From contig NZ_QTJP01000001.1 of NCBI RefSeq assembly GCF_003391115.1, forward strand, positions 1,798,001-1,862,000: DNA of 64,000 nt, written 5' to 3'. A model generated the notes under the pieces. That model was not told the origin of the DNA. It made no database searches and saw only the letters and a list, made by a program, of their open reading frames with translations. Shown here piece after piece: positions 28,991 through 36,636 of this stretch (within the stretch, counting starts at the first letter, position 1; each line of letters opens with the position of its first letter). This DNA is from Sphingomonas crusticola (GTDB lineage Bacteria > Pseudomonadota > Alphaproteobacteria > Sphingomonadales > Sphingomonadaceae). The translations under genes were made by a program, and so were the position numbers.

Positions 28991-29992
28991 CTAGGGCCGG
29001 CTCGCCATTTCCGCAGCCGGACCTCCCTCGAATTTCACCGCGACACCCGTGACATCCATTTTCTTCGCCACCATCGCCGTCATATGCGGCTCGCCGATGT
29101 TCGCGTGGATGACCGCATCCGCCCCCAGAGCCTTGGCCTTGTCCCAAAGCTTCCCGAATATCTTGGCCTGACCGGCAGGCGTATTCGGGTTGATGTTGTT
29201 GGCGGCGACCTGCACCGCGCCGATGATCTGATATTTGCGATCTACGTCGCCCAGATAGACGGGCAGGGATGCCACCGGTGCGCTCACGGTATGCGAGACG
29301 CTGGCGACTTGGGTCACAACCGCCGGAGTCACCACAGGCGCCGGCGCCGGAGCGACTGTCGGTGCCGCAGCCGGGGCCGTTGCCGCAACGGGCGCTGGCT
29401 TCGGCGCCGGGGGTGGCGGAGACGATGGGGTAGCCGGCGCGACCGCGGTAACCATCTGCGCGGCGCTCACGGTAAGTGCAGGTGCGGGGCTGACGCTGGC
29501 TACAGCTGCGGTTGGTGCGTCTTCCGCTTGGCGAATGAAGATCTCCTTCTCGATCTTCTCGAACGCGTCCTTGTAAACGGCCACGTCGTTGATGGCCTCT
29601 TCGTCGGACCAGTTGCCGTAGGCATTGCCCTTCACCTTCGCCATCACGAAGTTAAGACGCACCCGCGCGGAGCGCCCGCGCTCCTCGATGAAAGCCGTCA
29701 TCACTGGATTCTTCTTGGAGCTGCCGAAGCCGACGAACGGCACCCATGTCATGTGCCGCTCGCTCGTACCGATGCCGGTGATGAGGCCCGTATCCTTGTC
29801 GGCCGATCCGATGCGGAAACCTGCATCCTGCAGGACCGTCATCACCGCCGCAAAAGCCACGTTCTTCGACGCCTCGAAGTCGCGCGCCTGGATTTGCTGA
29901 AGCTCCAGGCCGCTGAGTTGCGGCTTCTTTGCGCTCGCGCCGCTCGATATCAAGGCGCCGTAAAGCGCCAGCAACACGACACCCCGTTTCAT
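28991..29992 (-). CDS. Two-domain secreted protein (lipoprotein-like N-domain, YbjQ-like C-domain)
   Basis: A 333-residue exported protein with signal peptide (ending SSGASA). Residues 25-150 contain a small alpha/beta domain (FEASKNVAFAAVMTVLQDAG, ADKDTGLITG) like those of BamC- or DUF4810-type envelope proteins. A Pro/Ala-rich linker of about 85 residues follows. The C-terminal part (about 245-330) has YQIIGAVQV and KAKALGADAVI, recalling YbjQ/DUF4156 heavy-metal-binding-like domains. It lies 11 bases after the BamE-like gene, so the two form an operon. The role is probably envelope-related; this is inference from fold-like motifs and the neighbour. Confidence 0.7.
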   Translation of the reverse strand: MKRGVVLLALYGALISSGASAKKPQLSGLELQQIQARDFEASKNVAFAAVMTVLQDAGFRIGSADKDTGLITGIGTSERHMTWVPFVGFGSSKKNPVMTAFIEERGRSARVRLNFVMAKVKGNAYGNWSDEEAINDVAVYKDAFEKIEKEIFIRQAEDAPTAAVASVSPAPALTVSAAQMVTAVAPATPSSPPPPAPKPAPVAATAPAAAPTVAPAPAPVVTPAVVTQVASVSHTVSAPVASLPVYLGDVDRKYQIIGAVQVAANNINPNTPAGQAKIFGKLWDKAKALGADAVIHANIGEPHMTAMVAKKMDVTGVAVKFEGGPAAEMASRP

Positions 29993-30003
29993 CGCTCCCC
30001 CCC

Positions 30004-30441
30004 TCAGAACGAGCTGCTGCGGCTCCTGAAATCGACAACCTTCTTATCCGGACCGAATTTGATGATCAGAGTCATCGTCCGCTGCGTCTCGGACGAATGG
30101 CTTTTCGACTTTCCGAAGCCGAGTCCGCCCCCGCCGGCCACACCACTGCCGCCGGCACCGATCAGCATGCCGATGGAGAAGCCCGAACTGCCGCTGCTGG
30201 TGACGGTCGCCTGTCGATCGTAAATCCAGACTTCCTGCCCCTGCGCGTCGAGCGTCGTAATATTGGGGGCGCCGAAGGTGGTGATCACGTCTTCCTGCGT
30301 GGTCGTTCCGACATGCAGGGTCATCTGCGCCATGCCGTGCGTCAGCATATTGGGAGCATTGTCCGCATCGTCCTTGTGTTTCGCGGACAGCGGCGATGCG
30401 ATCAGGCCTGCCATGATGGCGGCGCAGAGCAGTCTGGTCAT
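30004..30441 (-). CDS. BamE/SmpA-like periplasmic protein
   Basis: A 145-residue exported protein. After a signal peptide (MTRLLCAAIMAGLIASPLSA) comes the BamE-like pattern: GTTTQEDVITTFGAPNIT, then EVWIYDRQATV, then after a glycine/serine-rich insert TMTLIIKFGPDKKVVDF. There is no lipobox cysteine, so unlike true BamE it is probably soluble in the periplasm. The glycine-rich insert (GMLIGAGGSGVAGGGGLGFG) between strands is unusual for the family. It is the first gene of a two-gene unit with the 333-residue protein. Confidence 0.75.
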   Translation of the reverse strand: MTRLLCAAIMAGLIASPLSAKHKDDADNAPNMLTHGMAQMTLHVGTTTQEDVITTFGAPNITTLDAQGQEVWIYDRQATVTSSGSSGFSIGMLIGAGGSGVAGGGGLGFGKSKSHSSETQRTMTLIIKFGPDKKVVDFRSRSSSF

Positions 30442-30898
30442 GGGTCCCCCCCGGCAGGCGCTTCCGCGCTTATGAGTAGAATGGTCCGATTTATCAGGTC
30501 GTCAAGTGGTTAAGCTTCCGGAATGAAAGCCCACATCCCGGCAGTGCGCAGGCCGCTCACGATCGACGAGGCGACCCCCAGGGGCGCTGCAGCTTACCCG
30601 GGCAGTCCGCATTGACTGACTTGACATTCGTACGTACAAAGCGTACGCTCTCATGATGAGGTTCGGGCGCGGATGGCATCCTTCCCCACCGCAACCTTAG
30701 GCTCTTTCTCAGATTGGGCAGTGACGTCACAGCGGCCTGGATCGGGCATTCGTGCCGCGCAACGCCGCCGTGCTCCCCGGATTGCCGCCTCTGCGCTGCC
30801 CCGCCGATCGCCACGACCCCCAGATCATCAAGTTCGTTTCTGGTGTTTTTTTAAAATCCGGCCCGGCGTCGGGACGTAGGTGCGCGATGCGGTCGCCC
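30442..30898. other. 457-base gap with an orphan promoter/operator and no gene
   Basis: The gap separates the BamE-like gene from the three-gene unit at 30899-32083. It contains a promoter-like site at 30621-30649 (separate entry) that points to the right but has no intact reading frame behind it: the ATG at 30654 runs into TAG after 15 codons. A TTTTTTTAAAA run is at 30846-30856. The stretch looks like the decayed end of a lost gene. Confidence 0.5.
30621..30649 (+). promoter_or_regulatory. Promoter-like site with paired CGTACG operator words
   Basis: TTGACA (30621-30626), a 17-base spacer and TACGCT (30644-30649) form a good sigma-70 match. Two copies of the palindromic hexamer CGTACG sit at 30629-30634 and 30642-30647, the second overlapping the -10 element. 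This is the layout of a repressor operator such as those bound by TetR-type proteins. No intact plus-strand gene follows. Confidence 0.4.
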
Positions 30899-31408
30899 TC
30901 ACCCGCTCAGCTTGCACGCCCGCATCTGCCGGCCCTGTTCGCGCGCATCGTTGCGTTCGCGTGTGCTGATGCGCAGCATTTCGGCGAAACGCTGGCGGGC
31001 GGCTTCGCCTTCGCTCTGCAGCGCGCGATGGAGCGCGTCATAGGCGCGGGCGTGCGGGCCGCTATCGCGGCGTGCGGCATCGACGTCCGACCTGAAGCGG
31101 ATCGTGTCGGCAACGCCCAGCGTGCGGCAGATCCGGTGATAGGTGCTGTGGACCGCATTGCTGCGCATGCCCATCGCCATCTGCCGATTGTCGGAGGAAT
31201 CGGGCGCGGCGCATTCGCGCCAGAAATCGTCATAGGGCTCGCGCGTGCCGTCGCTGAAGGCGTAGAGCATCGCCAGCGTCACGCGCAGCGCGAAGGTGCG
31301 CGGATAGGTGTCGCGAATGCAATGTTCGGCGACCTCATCGAGCGCGACCAGGCCCATGAACACCAATTTGTGCCGCTCGATGCGAAGCGGCGGCGGGGCC
31401 TTGCTCAT
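30899..31408 (-). CDS. Hypothetical protein, last gene of a three-gene unit
   Basis: A 169-residue soluble, helix-rich protein with many Arg/Asp residues and no signal peptide. Segments such as RHKLVFMGLVALDEVAEHC and HSTYHRICRTLGVADTIRFR look conserved-protein-like, but I recognise no family. Its ATG overlaps the stop of the YozE-like gene (ATGA), so the two are translationally coupled. The function is likely linked to that partner. Confidence 0.6.
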   Translation of the reverse strand: MSKAPPPLRIERHKLVFMGLVALDEVAEHCIRDTYPRTFALRVTLAMLYAFSDGTREPYDDFWRECAAPDSSDNRQMAMGMRSNAVHSTYHRICRTLGVADTIRFRSDVDAARRDSGPHARAYDALHRALQSEGEAARQRFAEMLRISTRERNDAREQGRQMRACKLSG

Positions 31409-31887
31409 GCCAGCCGGTCATAGGCTCGCTCCGCATCGTCGAGCGCGGCAAAGGCGTCGCCGTCGGCGCCGGCCTGGTTGAAGCGCGCGCGCACCGCGTC
31501 GGCGTTGCCGTCCTTCGGAAAGAGCGGGTCGAGGCGCGCCGCCTTGGCCAGCTCGCCGACCGCACCGCCGCTCTTGTTCTGAGCGAGCAGCCATTTCACG
31601 AAGGATGGCGGGGGCGGGGTGACCGGCGCGGCAGGCGGTGCCGTCACCTCCGCTCGCGATTCGGCCTTGGGGGCGATCACGGGCGCGGCCATCGCGGGGG
31701 GCGCGGCCGACGGCGCGGGGGCGGTCATGCGCAATTCCATCTGGCGGGCCGCGAGCACGTCGTCGGGACGGCGCGGCGCCCGCGCCGGCGCCGGGCGATC
31801 GCGCGGCAGGCGCGGCTGGATCGGGCGGGCGATGTCGAGCCATTGCTGGCACGGGCGCTCCGCCGGATCGGGCATTGCCGAGGCCAT
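31405..31887 (-). CDS. YozE SAM-like domain protein
   Basis: A 160-residue protein. The N-terminal 90 residues are Pro/Ala/Arg-rich and look disordered. The C-terminal 65 residues (SFVKWLLAQNKSGGAVGELA ... DPLFPKDGNADAVRARF ... AYDRL) match the small helical YozE SAM-like domain, known from short firmicute proteins of unknown function. It is the middle gene of a unit in which the upstream gene ends one base before its ATG and the downstream gene overlaps its stop by four bases. The domain suggests binding of a nucleic acid or protein, which is inference. Confidence 0.65.
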   Translation of the reverse strand: MASAMPDPAERPCQQWLDIARPIQPRLPRDRPAPARAPRRPDDVLAARQMELRMTAPAPSAAPPAMAAPVIAPKAESRAEVTAPPAAPVTPPPPSFVKWLLAQNKSGGAVGELAKAARLDPLFPKDGNADAVRARFNQAGADGDAFAALDDAERAYDRLA

Positions 31888-31888
31888 G

Positions 31889-32083
31889 TCAGATCAGCTC
31901 CAATTGCGTGGCGTGCGCGGTGAAGGTCGCGCGCGCGCGCAACGCCGCCTCGACCGCCTGGCGATAATGGACGGTGCCGAAGCGCTCGGCCTCCTCGAAC
32001 CGGATCGGGGACCAATCGTCGGACGGATAACAGGCGTCGAAGATCGCCCGCACCGCCTCGCGCAGCCGCACATCGTGCCGCAT
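31889..32083 (-). CDS. Small hypothetical protein, first gene of a three-gene unit
   Basis: A 64-residue soluble protein containing REAVRAIFDACYPSDDWSPI and EAERFGTVHYRQAVEAALRA. The ribosome binding site GGAG lies eight bases before the ATG. It ends one base before the YozE-like gene. No family recognised. The tight spacing of all three genes argues that they act together. Confidence 0.6.
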   Translation of the reverse strand: MRHDVRLREAVRAIFDACYPSDDWSPIRFEEAERFGTVHYRQAVEAALRARATFTAHATQLELI

Positions 32084-32233
32084 GTCTCTTACTCCATACT
32101 GGTAACGACTCGCCGACTCGCGGCATCCATTATGGATAGAACATAGCGAGAACGTTGGGCAATGCGGAAAGCGTGCCGCGCCTGTTCAAAACGGCTAAGC
32201 GCTGGTGTACGAGGCGCGGAGGAGGCCTGGATC

Positions 32234-32623
32234 ATGCGTATCGCACAATGCCGTTGCGGCGCGCTGACGGCGCGCTGCGTCGGCGAGCCGGTTCGGATTT
32301 CGGTGTGCCACTGCCTGCCGTGCAAGCGCCGCTCCGGCAGCGCCTTCTCCGCGCAGGCGCGCTTCGCCGAGGGCGACGTCACGATCGAGGGCGCCGCCCG
32401 CGCCTATCGCCAGGCCGGCGACAGCGGCAGGGTCGCGACCTTCCACTTCTGCCCGGAATGCGGGGCGACCATCGCCTATCGCAACGAAGGGATGGAGGGG
32501 CTGGTGGCGATCCCGATCGGCGCGTTTGCCGATCCGGATTTCCCCGCGCCGAACTTCTCGGTTTACGAGAATCGCAAGCATCGCTGGGTCGAGATCGTCG
32601 GCGATAATATCGAGCATGATTGA
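32234..32623 (+). CDS. GFA-family (DUF636, Mss4-like) zinc protein
   Basis: A 129-residue protein of the glutathione-dependent formaldehyde-activating (GFA) family. Zinc-binding cysteines are C6/C8 (CRCGALTA), CHCLPC near 25-30, and CPECG near 75. The family name comes from a proposed activation of formaldehyde with glutathione, but most members have no proven reaction. The start ATG 32234 gives the standard N-terminus; upstream codons are rejected. Convergent with the deacetylase-family gene across a hairpin. Confidence 0.85.
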   Translation: MRIAQCRCGALTARCVGEPVRISVCHCLPCKRRSGSAFSAQARFAEGDVTIEGAARAYRQAGDSGRVATFHFCPECGATIAYRNEGMEGLVAIPIGAFADPDFPAPNFSVYENRKHRWVEIVGDNIEHD

Positions 32624-32625
32624 TC

Positions 32626-32657
32626 GGCGGGCTGTCCGGATCGCGCGCTAGCCCGCC
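32626..32657. terminator. Hairpin between convergent genes
   Basis: GGCGGGCT (32626-32633) pairs with AGCCCGCC (32650-32657) as a perfect 8-base stem with a 16-base loop, overlapping the stop codon of the deacetylase gene. No T-run on either strand, so termination would be weak or Rho-assisted. Confidence 0.4.
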
Positions 32658-33559
32658 GCGCCATATTCGGCGGCTAGTGTGAGCATGGTGCAAGCGTGGC
32701 GCCGCGCCACCGCCATGCGGTCGGCACCATATCCGCCGCCGAGCGCGCTTGCGAGCGGGAGGGCGCGATCACGCGCGGCGGCGGCGACGAAGCGGTCGCG
32801 CGCCTCCATGCCCGCGTCGGACAAGGCCAGCCGGCCGAGCCGGTCCTCGGCATGGGCATCGACGCCGGCCTGGAACAGGATCAGATCGGGGCGGAAATCG
32901 TGGAGCGCGGACGGCAGCGCCTCGGCCAGCGCGGCGAGATAATCGGCATCGCCGGTGCCGTCGGCAAGCCCGATGTCGCGCGTGGACTGCGCCTTGCGGG
33001 CGGGGAAATTCTTCTCGGCATGGATCGAGAGGGTGAAGATGTCGTCGCGGCCGGCGGCGAGCGCGGCGGTGCCGTCGCCCTGGTGGACGTCGAGGTCGAG
33101 AATCAGGATACGGCCGACCGCACCTTCGGCGATCAGGCGGTTGGCGGCGACCATCAGGTCGTTGAACACGCAATAGCCGGCGCCGGTATCGGCGAGCGCA
33201 TGGTGGCTGCCGCCGGCGCTGTTGGCGGCGAAGCCATGCTCCAGCGCAAGGTGCGCCGCGAGCCAGGTGCCGCCCGGCGACAGCTGCGAGCGGCGCGAGA
33301 CGCGGGGCGTCACCGGGAAGCCGATCCGCCGCTCCTTGGCGGGCGGAACCGCGCAGGAGAGCACCTCCTCGACATAGGCGGGGTCGTGCACCGCCTCCAG
33401 CCAGGCGCGCGGCATGATTTCGGGCGCATGGACGCGGTAGGGCAGGCGCGCTTCCTCCAGCGCCAGCATCACCAGCCCATATTTGTCGTGGGGAAAGCTG
33501 CTGCCGGGCGCGGCCGGCGCGACATAATCGGGATGGTGGACGACGTGCAGCACCGCCAC
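32648..33559 (-). CDS. Histone-deacetylase-family protein (AcuC/HDAC-like hydrolase)
   Basis: A 303-residue zinc hydrolase of the arginase/deacetylase fold. Visible active-site elements are the histidine pair in GGSHHAL, zinc ligands in LDLDVHQGDGT (Asp and His), and the second aspartate region FQAGVDAHAED. GYCVFNDLMVA is a conserved loop. Bacterial members deacetylate acetylated proteins, polyamines or small amides; the substrate here is open. It stands alone, convergent with the GFA gene. Confidence 0.9.
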   Translation of the reverse strand: MAVLHVVHHPDYVAPAAPGSSFPHDKYGLVMLALEEARLPYRVHAPEIMPRAWLEAVHDPAYVEEVLSCAVPPAKERRIGFPVTPRVSRRSQLSPGGTWLAAHLALEHGFAANSAGGSHHALADTGAGYCVFNDLMVAANRLIAEGAVGRILILDLDVHQGDGTAALAAGRDDIFTLSIHAEKNFPARKAQSTRDIGLADGTGDADYLAALAEALPSALHDFRPDLILFQAGVDAHAEDRLGRLALSDAGMEARDRFVAAAARDRALPLASALGGGYGADRMAVARRHACTMLTLAAEYGAAG

Positions 33560-33714
33560 ACCCTAGAGGATCGACGGGGGCGGCGGCAGAGGGATATGCG
33601 CCCCGTCTGGGCATAACGTGACGCGCTTCGCCGCGCCCGCGACTCGGCCCGGCGCGGTGCGGGGATACGCCGTCACGGTCGCTCGTTTCCCCCTCTCAAA
33701 CAGGAGGATGCCCG

Positions 33715-33903
33715 ATGTCCGACGATACCAGCGCGCGCCGCCCGCAGGATGCGAGCCGCATCTCGCTCGAGGAAGATTATGAGGTCCGTTACTGGACCAA
33801 TAAGTGGAACATCACGCGTGACGAGCTGGCTGCGGCGGTGAAGGCCGCCGGCCACAGCGCCGCCGCGGTCGCGCGTCACCTCGGCCGTTCCGACTATGAC
33901 TGA
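33715..33903 (+). CDS. DUF3606 protein
   Basis: A 62-residue protein of the DUF3606 family, seen as a short helical domain: ISLEEDYEVRYWTNKWNI, then RDELAAAVKAAGHSAAAVARHL. AGGAGG stands seven bases before the ATG, a very strong ribosome binding site, which suggests high expression. Members are small, often stress- or stationary-phase-associated soluble proteins of unknown function. It opens a run of four small genes on the same strand. Confidence 0.85.
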   Translation: MSDDTSARRPQDASRISLEEDYEVRYWTNKWNITRDELAAAVKAAGHSAAAVARHLGRSDYD

Positions 33904-33989
33904 GCCGGCCGGAGCCTCGCCCGCATAAGGCCGGGAAGGATCGATCGTCCGGCCGCGCCGTTGATGCAGCGGCTTTGGACGGAGATTTT

Positions 33990-34250
33990 ATGAAGATCGA
34001 GAAACTGGCGATCGGCAAGGAGGCACCGCCCGAGACCGACTGTATCCTGATCGAGGAAGGCAGCGACGGCAAATTCCGGCTGAACGCCTCCGCACTGGAC
34101 GTGGAAGAATCGGTCGCGATCGTCGGTGGCGGGCCTTACGCGACCTTTGAAGAAGCCGAAGCCGCCGGCCTCGCCTGGGCTGATAGCCATGGCGTCGAGA
34201 CCGTTTATGTCGAGCATATGCGGTCCGGAGCCGCGGCGCCGCTGCACTAG
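33990..34250 (+). CDS. Small hypothetical protein
   Basis: An 86-residue acidic soluble protein beginning MKIEKLAIGKEAPPETDCIL. The ribosome binding site GGAG stands five bases before the ATG. The segment GGPYATFEEAEAAGLAWADSHGVETVYVE looks like a compact alpha/beta unit and recurs in small proteins of sphingomonads, but I know no named family. A stem of 7 bases (CCGACGG 34278-34284 with CCGTCGG 34291-34297) downstream may end the transcript. Confidence 0.6.
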   Translation: MKIEKLAIGKEAPPETDCILIEEGSDGKFRLNASALDVEESVAIVGGGPYATFEEAEAAGLAWADSHGVETVYVEHMRSGAAAPLH

Positions 34251-34406
34251 CCGCACCTTTATTTCGGGGCGGTGCCCCCGACGGCGTGGCCCGTCGGTTA
34301 CTCCCTCACGACAGCATAATCCCATCAACGTCGCCGCGGCGCCGCCCGTCTGTTCAGGCGGGTGCCCGACCGTGGCCGCCACCCGTCAATATCGAGAGGA
34401 AATCGA

Positions 34407-34715
34407 ATGAAGATTGCTATTCTGGCCGCGATTGCGGCTGCTGTCAGCACCGGCGCGATCGCACAGGAGCATGATCAGCGGGGCTCGCACAATCCCGTGG
34501 TCAAGGACAGCCGTGTCCACGCCGTGCCGACGCCGGCGCGCGGCCGCAGCTCCTTTACCGAGAACCAGGCCAAGGGCCGCATCCCCAAGGCGGGCTTCAC
34601 CAACATCGGCGATCTGCGCAAGACCAGCGCCGGTAGCTGGCAGGGCCGCGCCATGCGTCACCGCCACGCCGTGATCGTCACGCTCGACTATAAGGGCAAC
34701 GTTACCGCCCGCTAA
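34407..34715 (+). CDS. PepSY-like small periplasmic protein
   Basis: A 102-residue protein with a signal peptide (MKIAILAAIAAAVSTGAIA). The mature part FTENQAKGRIPKAGFTNIGD followed by GSWQGRAM and HAVIVTLDYKGNV has the pattern of small PepSY-like proteins (helix with a GF motif, then two strands ending in DYKGNV). Such proteins are periplasmic and may inhibit proteases or bind metals; the role here is unknown. It ends 24 bases before the next gene and may be co-transcribed with it. Confidence 0.7.
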   Translation: MKIAILAAIAAAVSTGAIAQEHDQRGSHNPVVKDSRVHAVPTPARGRSSFTENQAKGRIPKAGFTNIGDLRKTSAGSWQGRAMRHRHAVIVTLDYKGNVTAR

Positions 34716-34739
34716 TCACTGCCCCTCAGGAGTATAGAT

Positions 34740-35378
34740 ATGTCCAGGACCCTCACGCGGCTGTTTGACGATTATGCCGACGCCCAGACGGCGGTGACCG
34801 AACTCGAGCGCCTCGGCGTTCCGCATAGCGACCTCAGCATTGTCGCCAACAATGTCCACGGCACGCATGGCCGCCACGATCAGGATGGCGATCATGACGT
34901 GACCGACGTCAATGACCATGGCGACGTCAGCCGCGGTCTTTCGACCGGCGCGGTGCTCGGCGGCGTCGGCGGCCTGCTCGCAGGCCTCGGCCTGCTGGCG
35001 ATCCCCGGCCTCGGCCCGATCGTAGCGGCCGGCTGGCTGGCATCGACCGCAGCCGGTGCCGCGATCGGCGGCGCCGGTGGCGCTGCGACGGGCAGCCTCG
35101 TCGGCGCATTGAAGAATGCCGGCCATAGCGAGGACGAGGCGAACGTCTATTCGGAAGGCGTGCGTCGGGGCGGCACGCTCGTTAGCGCCAAGGTCGACGA
35201 CGATCTGGTTGGCGAGACTGAAGCCGTGCTCGACGGCAACCGCGGCGTGAGCGCAACAACGCGCGGCGCCGATTATCGCCAGTCCGGCTGGACCGCATTC
35301 GACGAGACCGCCGCGCCGTATGGCGCGGACGAGATCGACCGCGATCGCGCGACCTATCGCCGCGAACACTCGCTGTAA
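34740..35378 (+). CDS. General-stress-protein-17M-like protein with glycine-rich membrane segment
   Basis: A 212-residue protein. Residues 1-40 (TRLFDDYADAQTAVTELERLGVPHSDLSIV) match the general stress protein 17M / YflT-like N-terminal domain. The middle (about 67-125) is a glycine/alanine-rich double hydrophobic hairpin (GLSTGAVLGGVGGLLAGLGL and AAGAAIGGAGGAATGSLVGA). The rest is a polar alpha/beta repeat of the N-domain (GVRRGGTLVSAKVDDDLVGE). It is likely an inner-membrane-associated stress protein. AGGAG precedes the ATG; a perfect terminator follows. Confidence 0.8.
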   Translation: MSRTLTRLFDDYADAQTAVTELERLGVPHSDLSIVANNVHGTHGRHDQDGDHDVTDVNDHGDVSRGLSTGAVLGGVGGLLAGLGLLAIPGLGPIVAAGWLASTAAGAAIGGAGGAATGSLVGALKNAGHSEDEANVYSEGVRRGGTLVSAKVDDDLVGETEAVLDGNRGVSATTRGADYRQSGWTAFDETAAPYGADEIDRDRATYRREHSL

Positions 35379-35383
35379 TCTGA

Positions 35384-35424
35384 GACGCAGGCCGGTGGCG
35401 CAAGCTGCCGGCCTGCGTCCGTTT
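35384..35424 (+). terminator. Rho-independent terminator
   Basis: A perfect 12-base stem (GACGCAGGCCGG 35384-35395 with CCGGCCTGCGTC 35408-35419) and a 12-base loop, followed by CGTTT, begin five bases after the stop of the stress protein gene. Confidence 0.75.
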
Positions 35425-35518
35425 CCCGATTGTCCCCAGCTTCGCGTCGCTTCCACGCGTTGCCGTTGGCCAAGTGGGAGCGGGCGCCGGGCGTGTCCGC
35501 CGCCCGTCCCGGTTTCGC

Positions 35519-35773
35519 CTAGCGGTAACGCCAGCCGCGATGCCAGCGCTCGCGATGCTGGTAATAGCGGCGGCCATCCCAATAGCCGCGGCCCGGATAA
35601 TAAGTGCCGATCACCAGCGTGCGTGGTCCGGCATAAACGGGTCCGCGATTGGGACGGCAATGACCGTAATAGTCGCGATGACCGCCCGGGCCGCAGCCCT
35701 GACGCGCATCGGCGGGTGCGGCGGCAACGAGCGTGGCTCCGGCAGCGAGGGCCAACAACAGATATTTCTTCAT
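35519..35773 (-). CDS. GCG_CRPN-type small secreted protein
   Basis: An 84-residue protein with a signal peptide (ending APADA) followed by GCGPGGHRDYYGHCRPNRG, the GCG...CRPN signature that opens a class of small secreted Arg/Gly/Tyr-rich proteins. The tail is rich in Tyr, Arg and Trp (YYPGRGYWDGRRYYQHRERW). It is exported and strongly basic; a structural or envelope-associated role is plausible but unproven. AAAGGAGAACGTC before the ATG gives a strong ribosome binding site. Transcribed divergently from hisG. Confidence 0.75.
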   Translation of the reverse strand: MKKYLLLALAAGATLVAAAPADARQGCGPGGHRDYYGHCRPNRGPVYAGPRTLVIGTYYPGRGYWDGRRYYQHRERWHRGWRYR

Positions 35774-35970
35774 GACGTTCTCCTTTACTGGCCCGGCGGA
35801 CGCAGCCCCGCGCCGGGCAGTGCTTGAACGCGGCAGGCGGGCGATTCCCGTCGCTGCCGATTTGCTCAACCCGCTGCGCGCGATCCGGTTCATCGGCGGG
35901 CCGACCGACCGGGCCGTGCAGGCGGCCAATGGTTGCCCCTCCCGGGTAAGGCCCGTAAAGCCGCGCCGCT

Positions 35971-36636
35971 ATGGCCGAGCCGATCATCATCGCAATTCCC
36001 AAGGGGCGCATCCTTGCCGAAGTGATGCCGTTGTTCGCGCGCGCCGGGATCGAGCCCGAGGCCGCGTTCGCCGACGAGGATAGCCGGGCGCTGCGCTTCG
36101 CCACCAACCGCGCCGACATCGGCTTGATCCGGGTGCGCGCCTTCGACGTCGCCACCTTCGTCGCGCATGGTGCCGCCCAGCTCGGCATCGTCGGCTCGGA
36201 CGTGCTGATGGAATTCGACTATTCGGAACTGTACGCACCGGTCGACCTCGGCATCGGCCATTGCCGGTTGAGCGTGGCCGAGCCGCGCGAACTGGCGGAG
36301 CGCGACGATCCGCGCGACTGGAGCCACGTCCGCGTCGCGACCAAATATCCCAACGTCACCCGCCGCCATTTCGAGGCGCGCGGCGTGCAGGCGGAATGCG
36401 TCAAGCTCAACGGGGCGATGGAGATCGCCCCGGTGCTCGGCCTTTCCAGCCGCATCGTCGATCTGGTTTCGTCGGGGCGCACCTTGGCGGAGAACGGGCT
36501 GGTCGAGGTGGAGACGATCGCCGAGGTCTCGGCCCGCCTGATCGTCAACCGCGCCGCCTTCAAGACGCGCGCCCGCGACGTGCTGCCGCTGATCGAGGCG
36601 TTTCGCGAAGCCGCGGGAGCCAATCGTGCGGCTTGA
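35971..36636 (+). CDS. hisG: ATP phosphoribosyltransferase, short form
   Basis: First step of histidine synthesis: ATP plus PRPP to phosphoribosyl-ATP. The 221-residue length marks the short HisG (HisG_S), which lacks the regulatory C-domain and needs the HisZ subunit; hisZ is not in this window. Motifs include [11 protein letters not shown] near the N-terminus, [10 protein letters not shown], and the PRPP-type loop [16 protein letters not shown]. It overlaps hisD by 11 bases and starts the operon hisG-hisD-nusB. Confidence 0.95.
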   Translation: MAEPIIIAIPKGRILAEVMPLFARAGIEPEAAFADEDSRALRFATNRADIGLIRVRAFDVATFVAHGAAQLGIVGSDVLMEFDYSELYAPVDLGIGHCRLSVAEPRELAERDDPRDWSHVRVATKYPNVTRRHFEARGVQAECVKLNGAMEIAPVLGLSSRIVDLVSSGRTLAENGLVEVETIAEVSARLIVNRAAFKTRARDVLPLIEAFREAAGANRAA

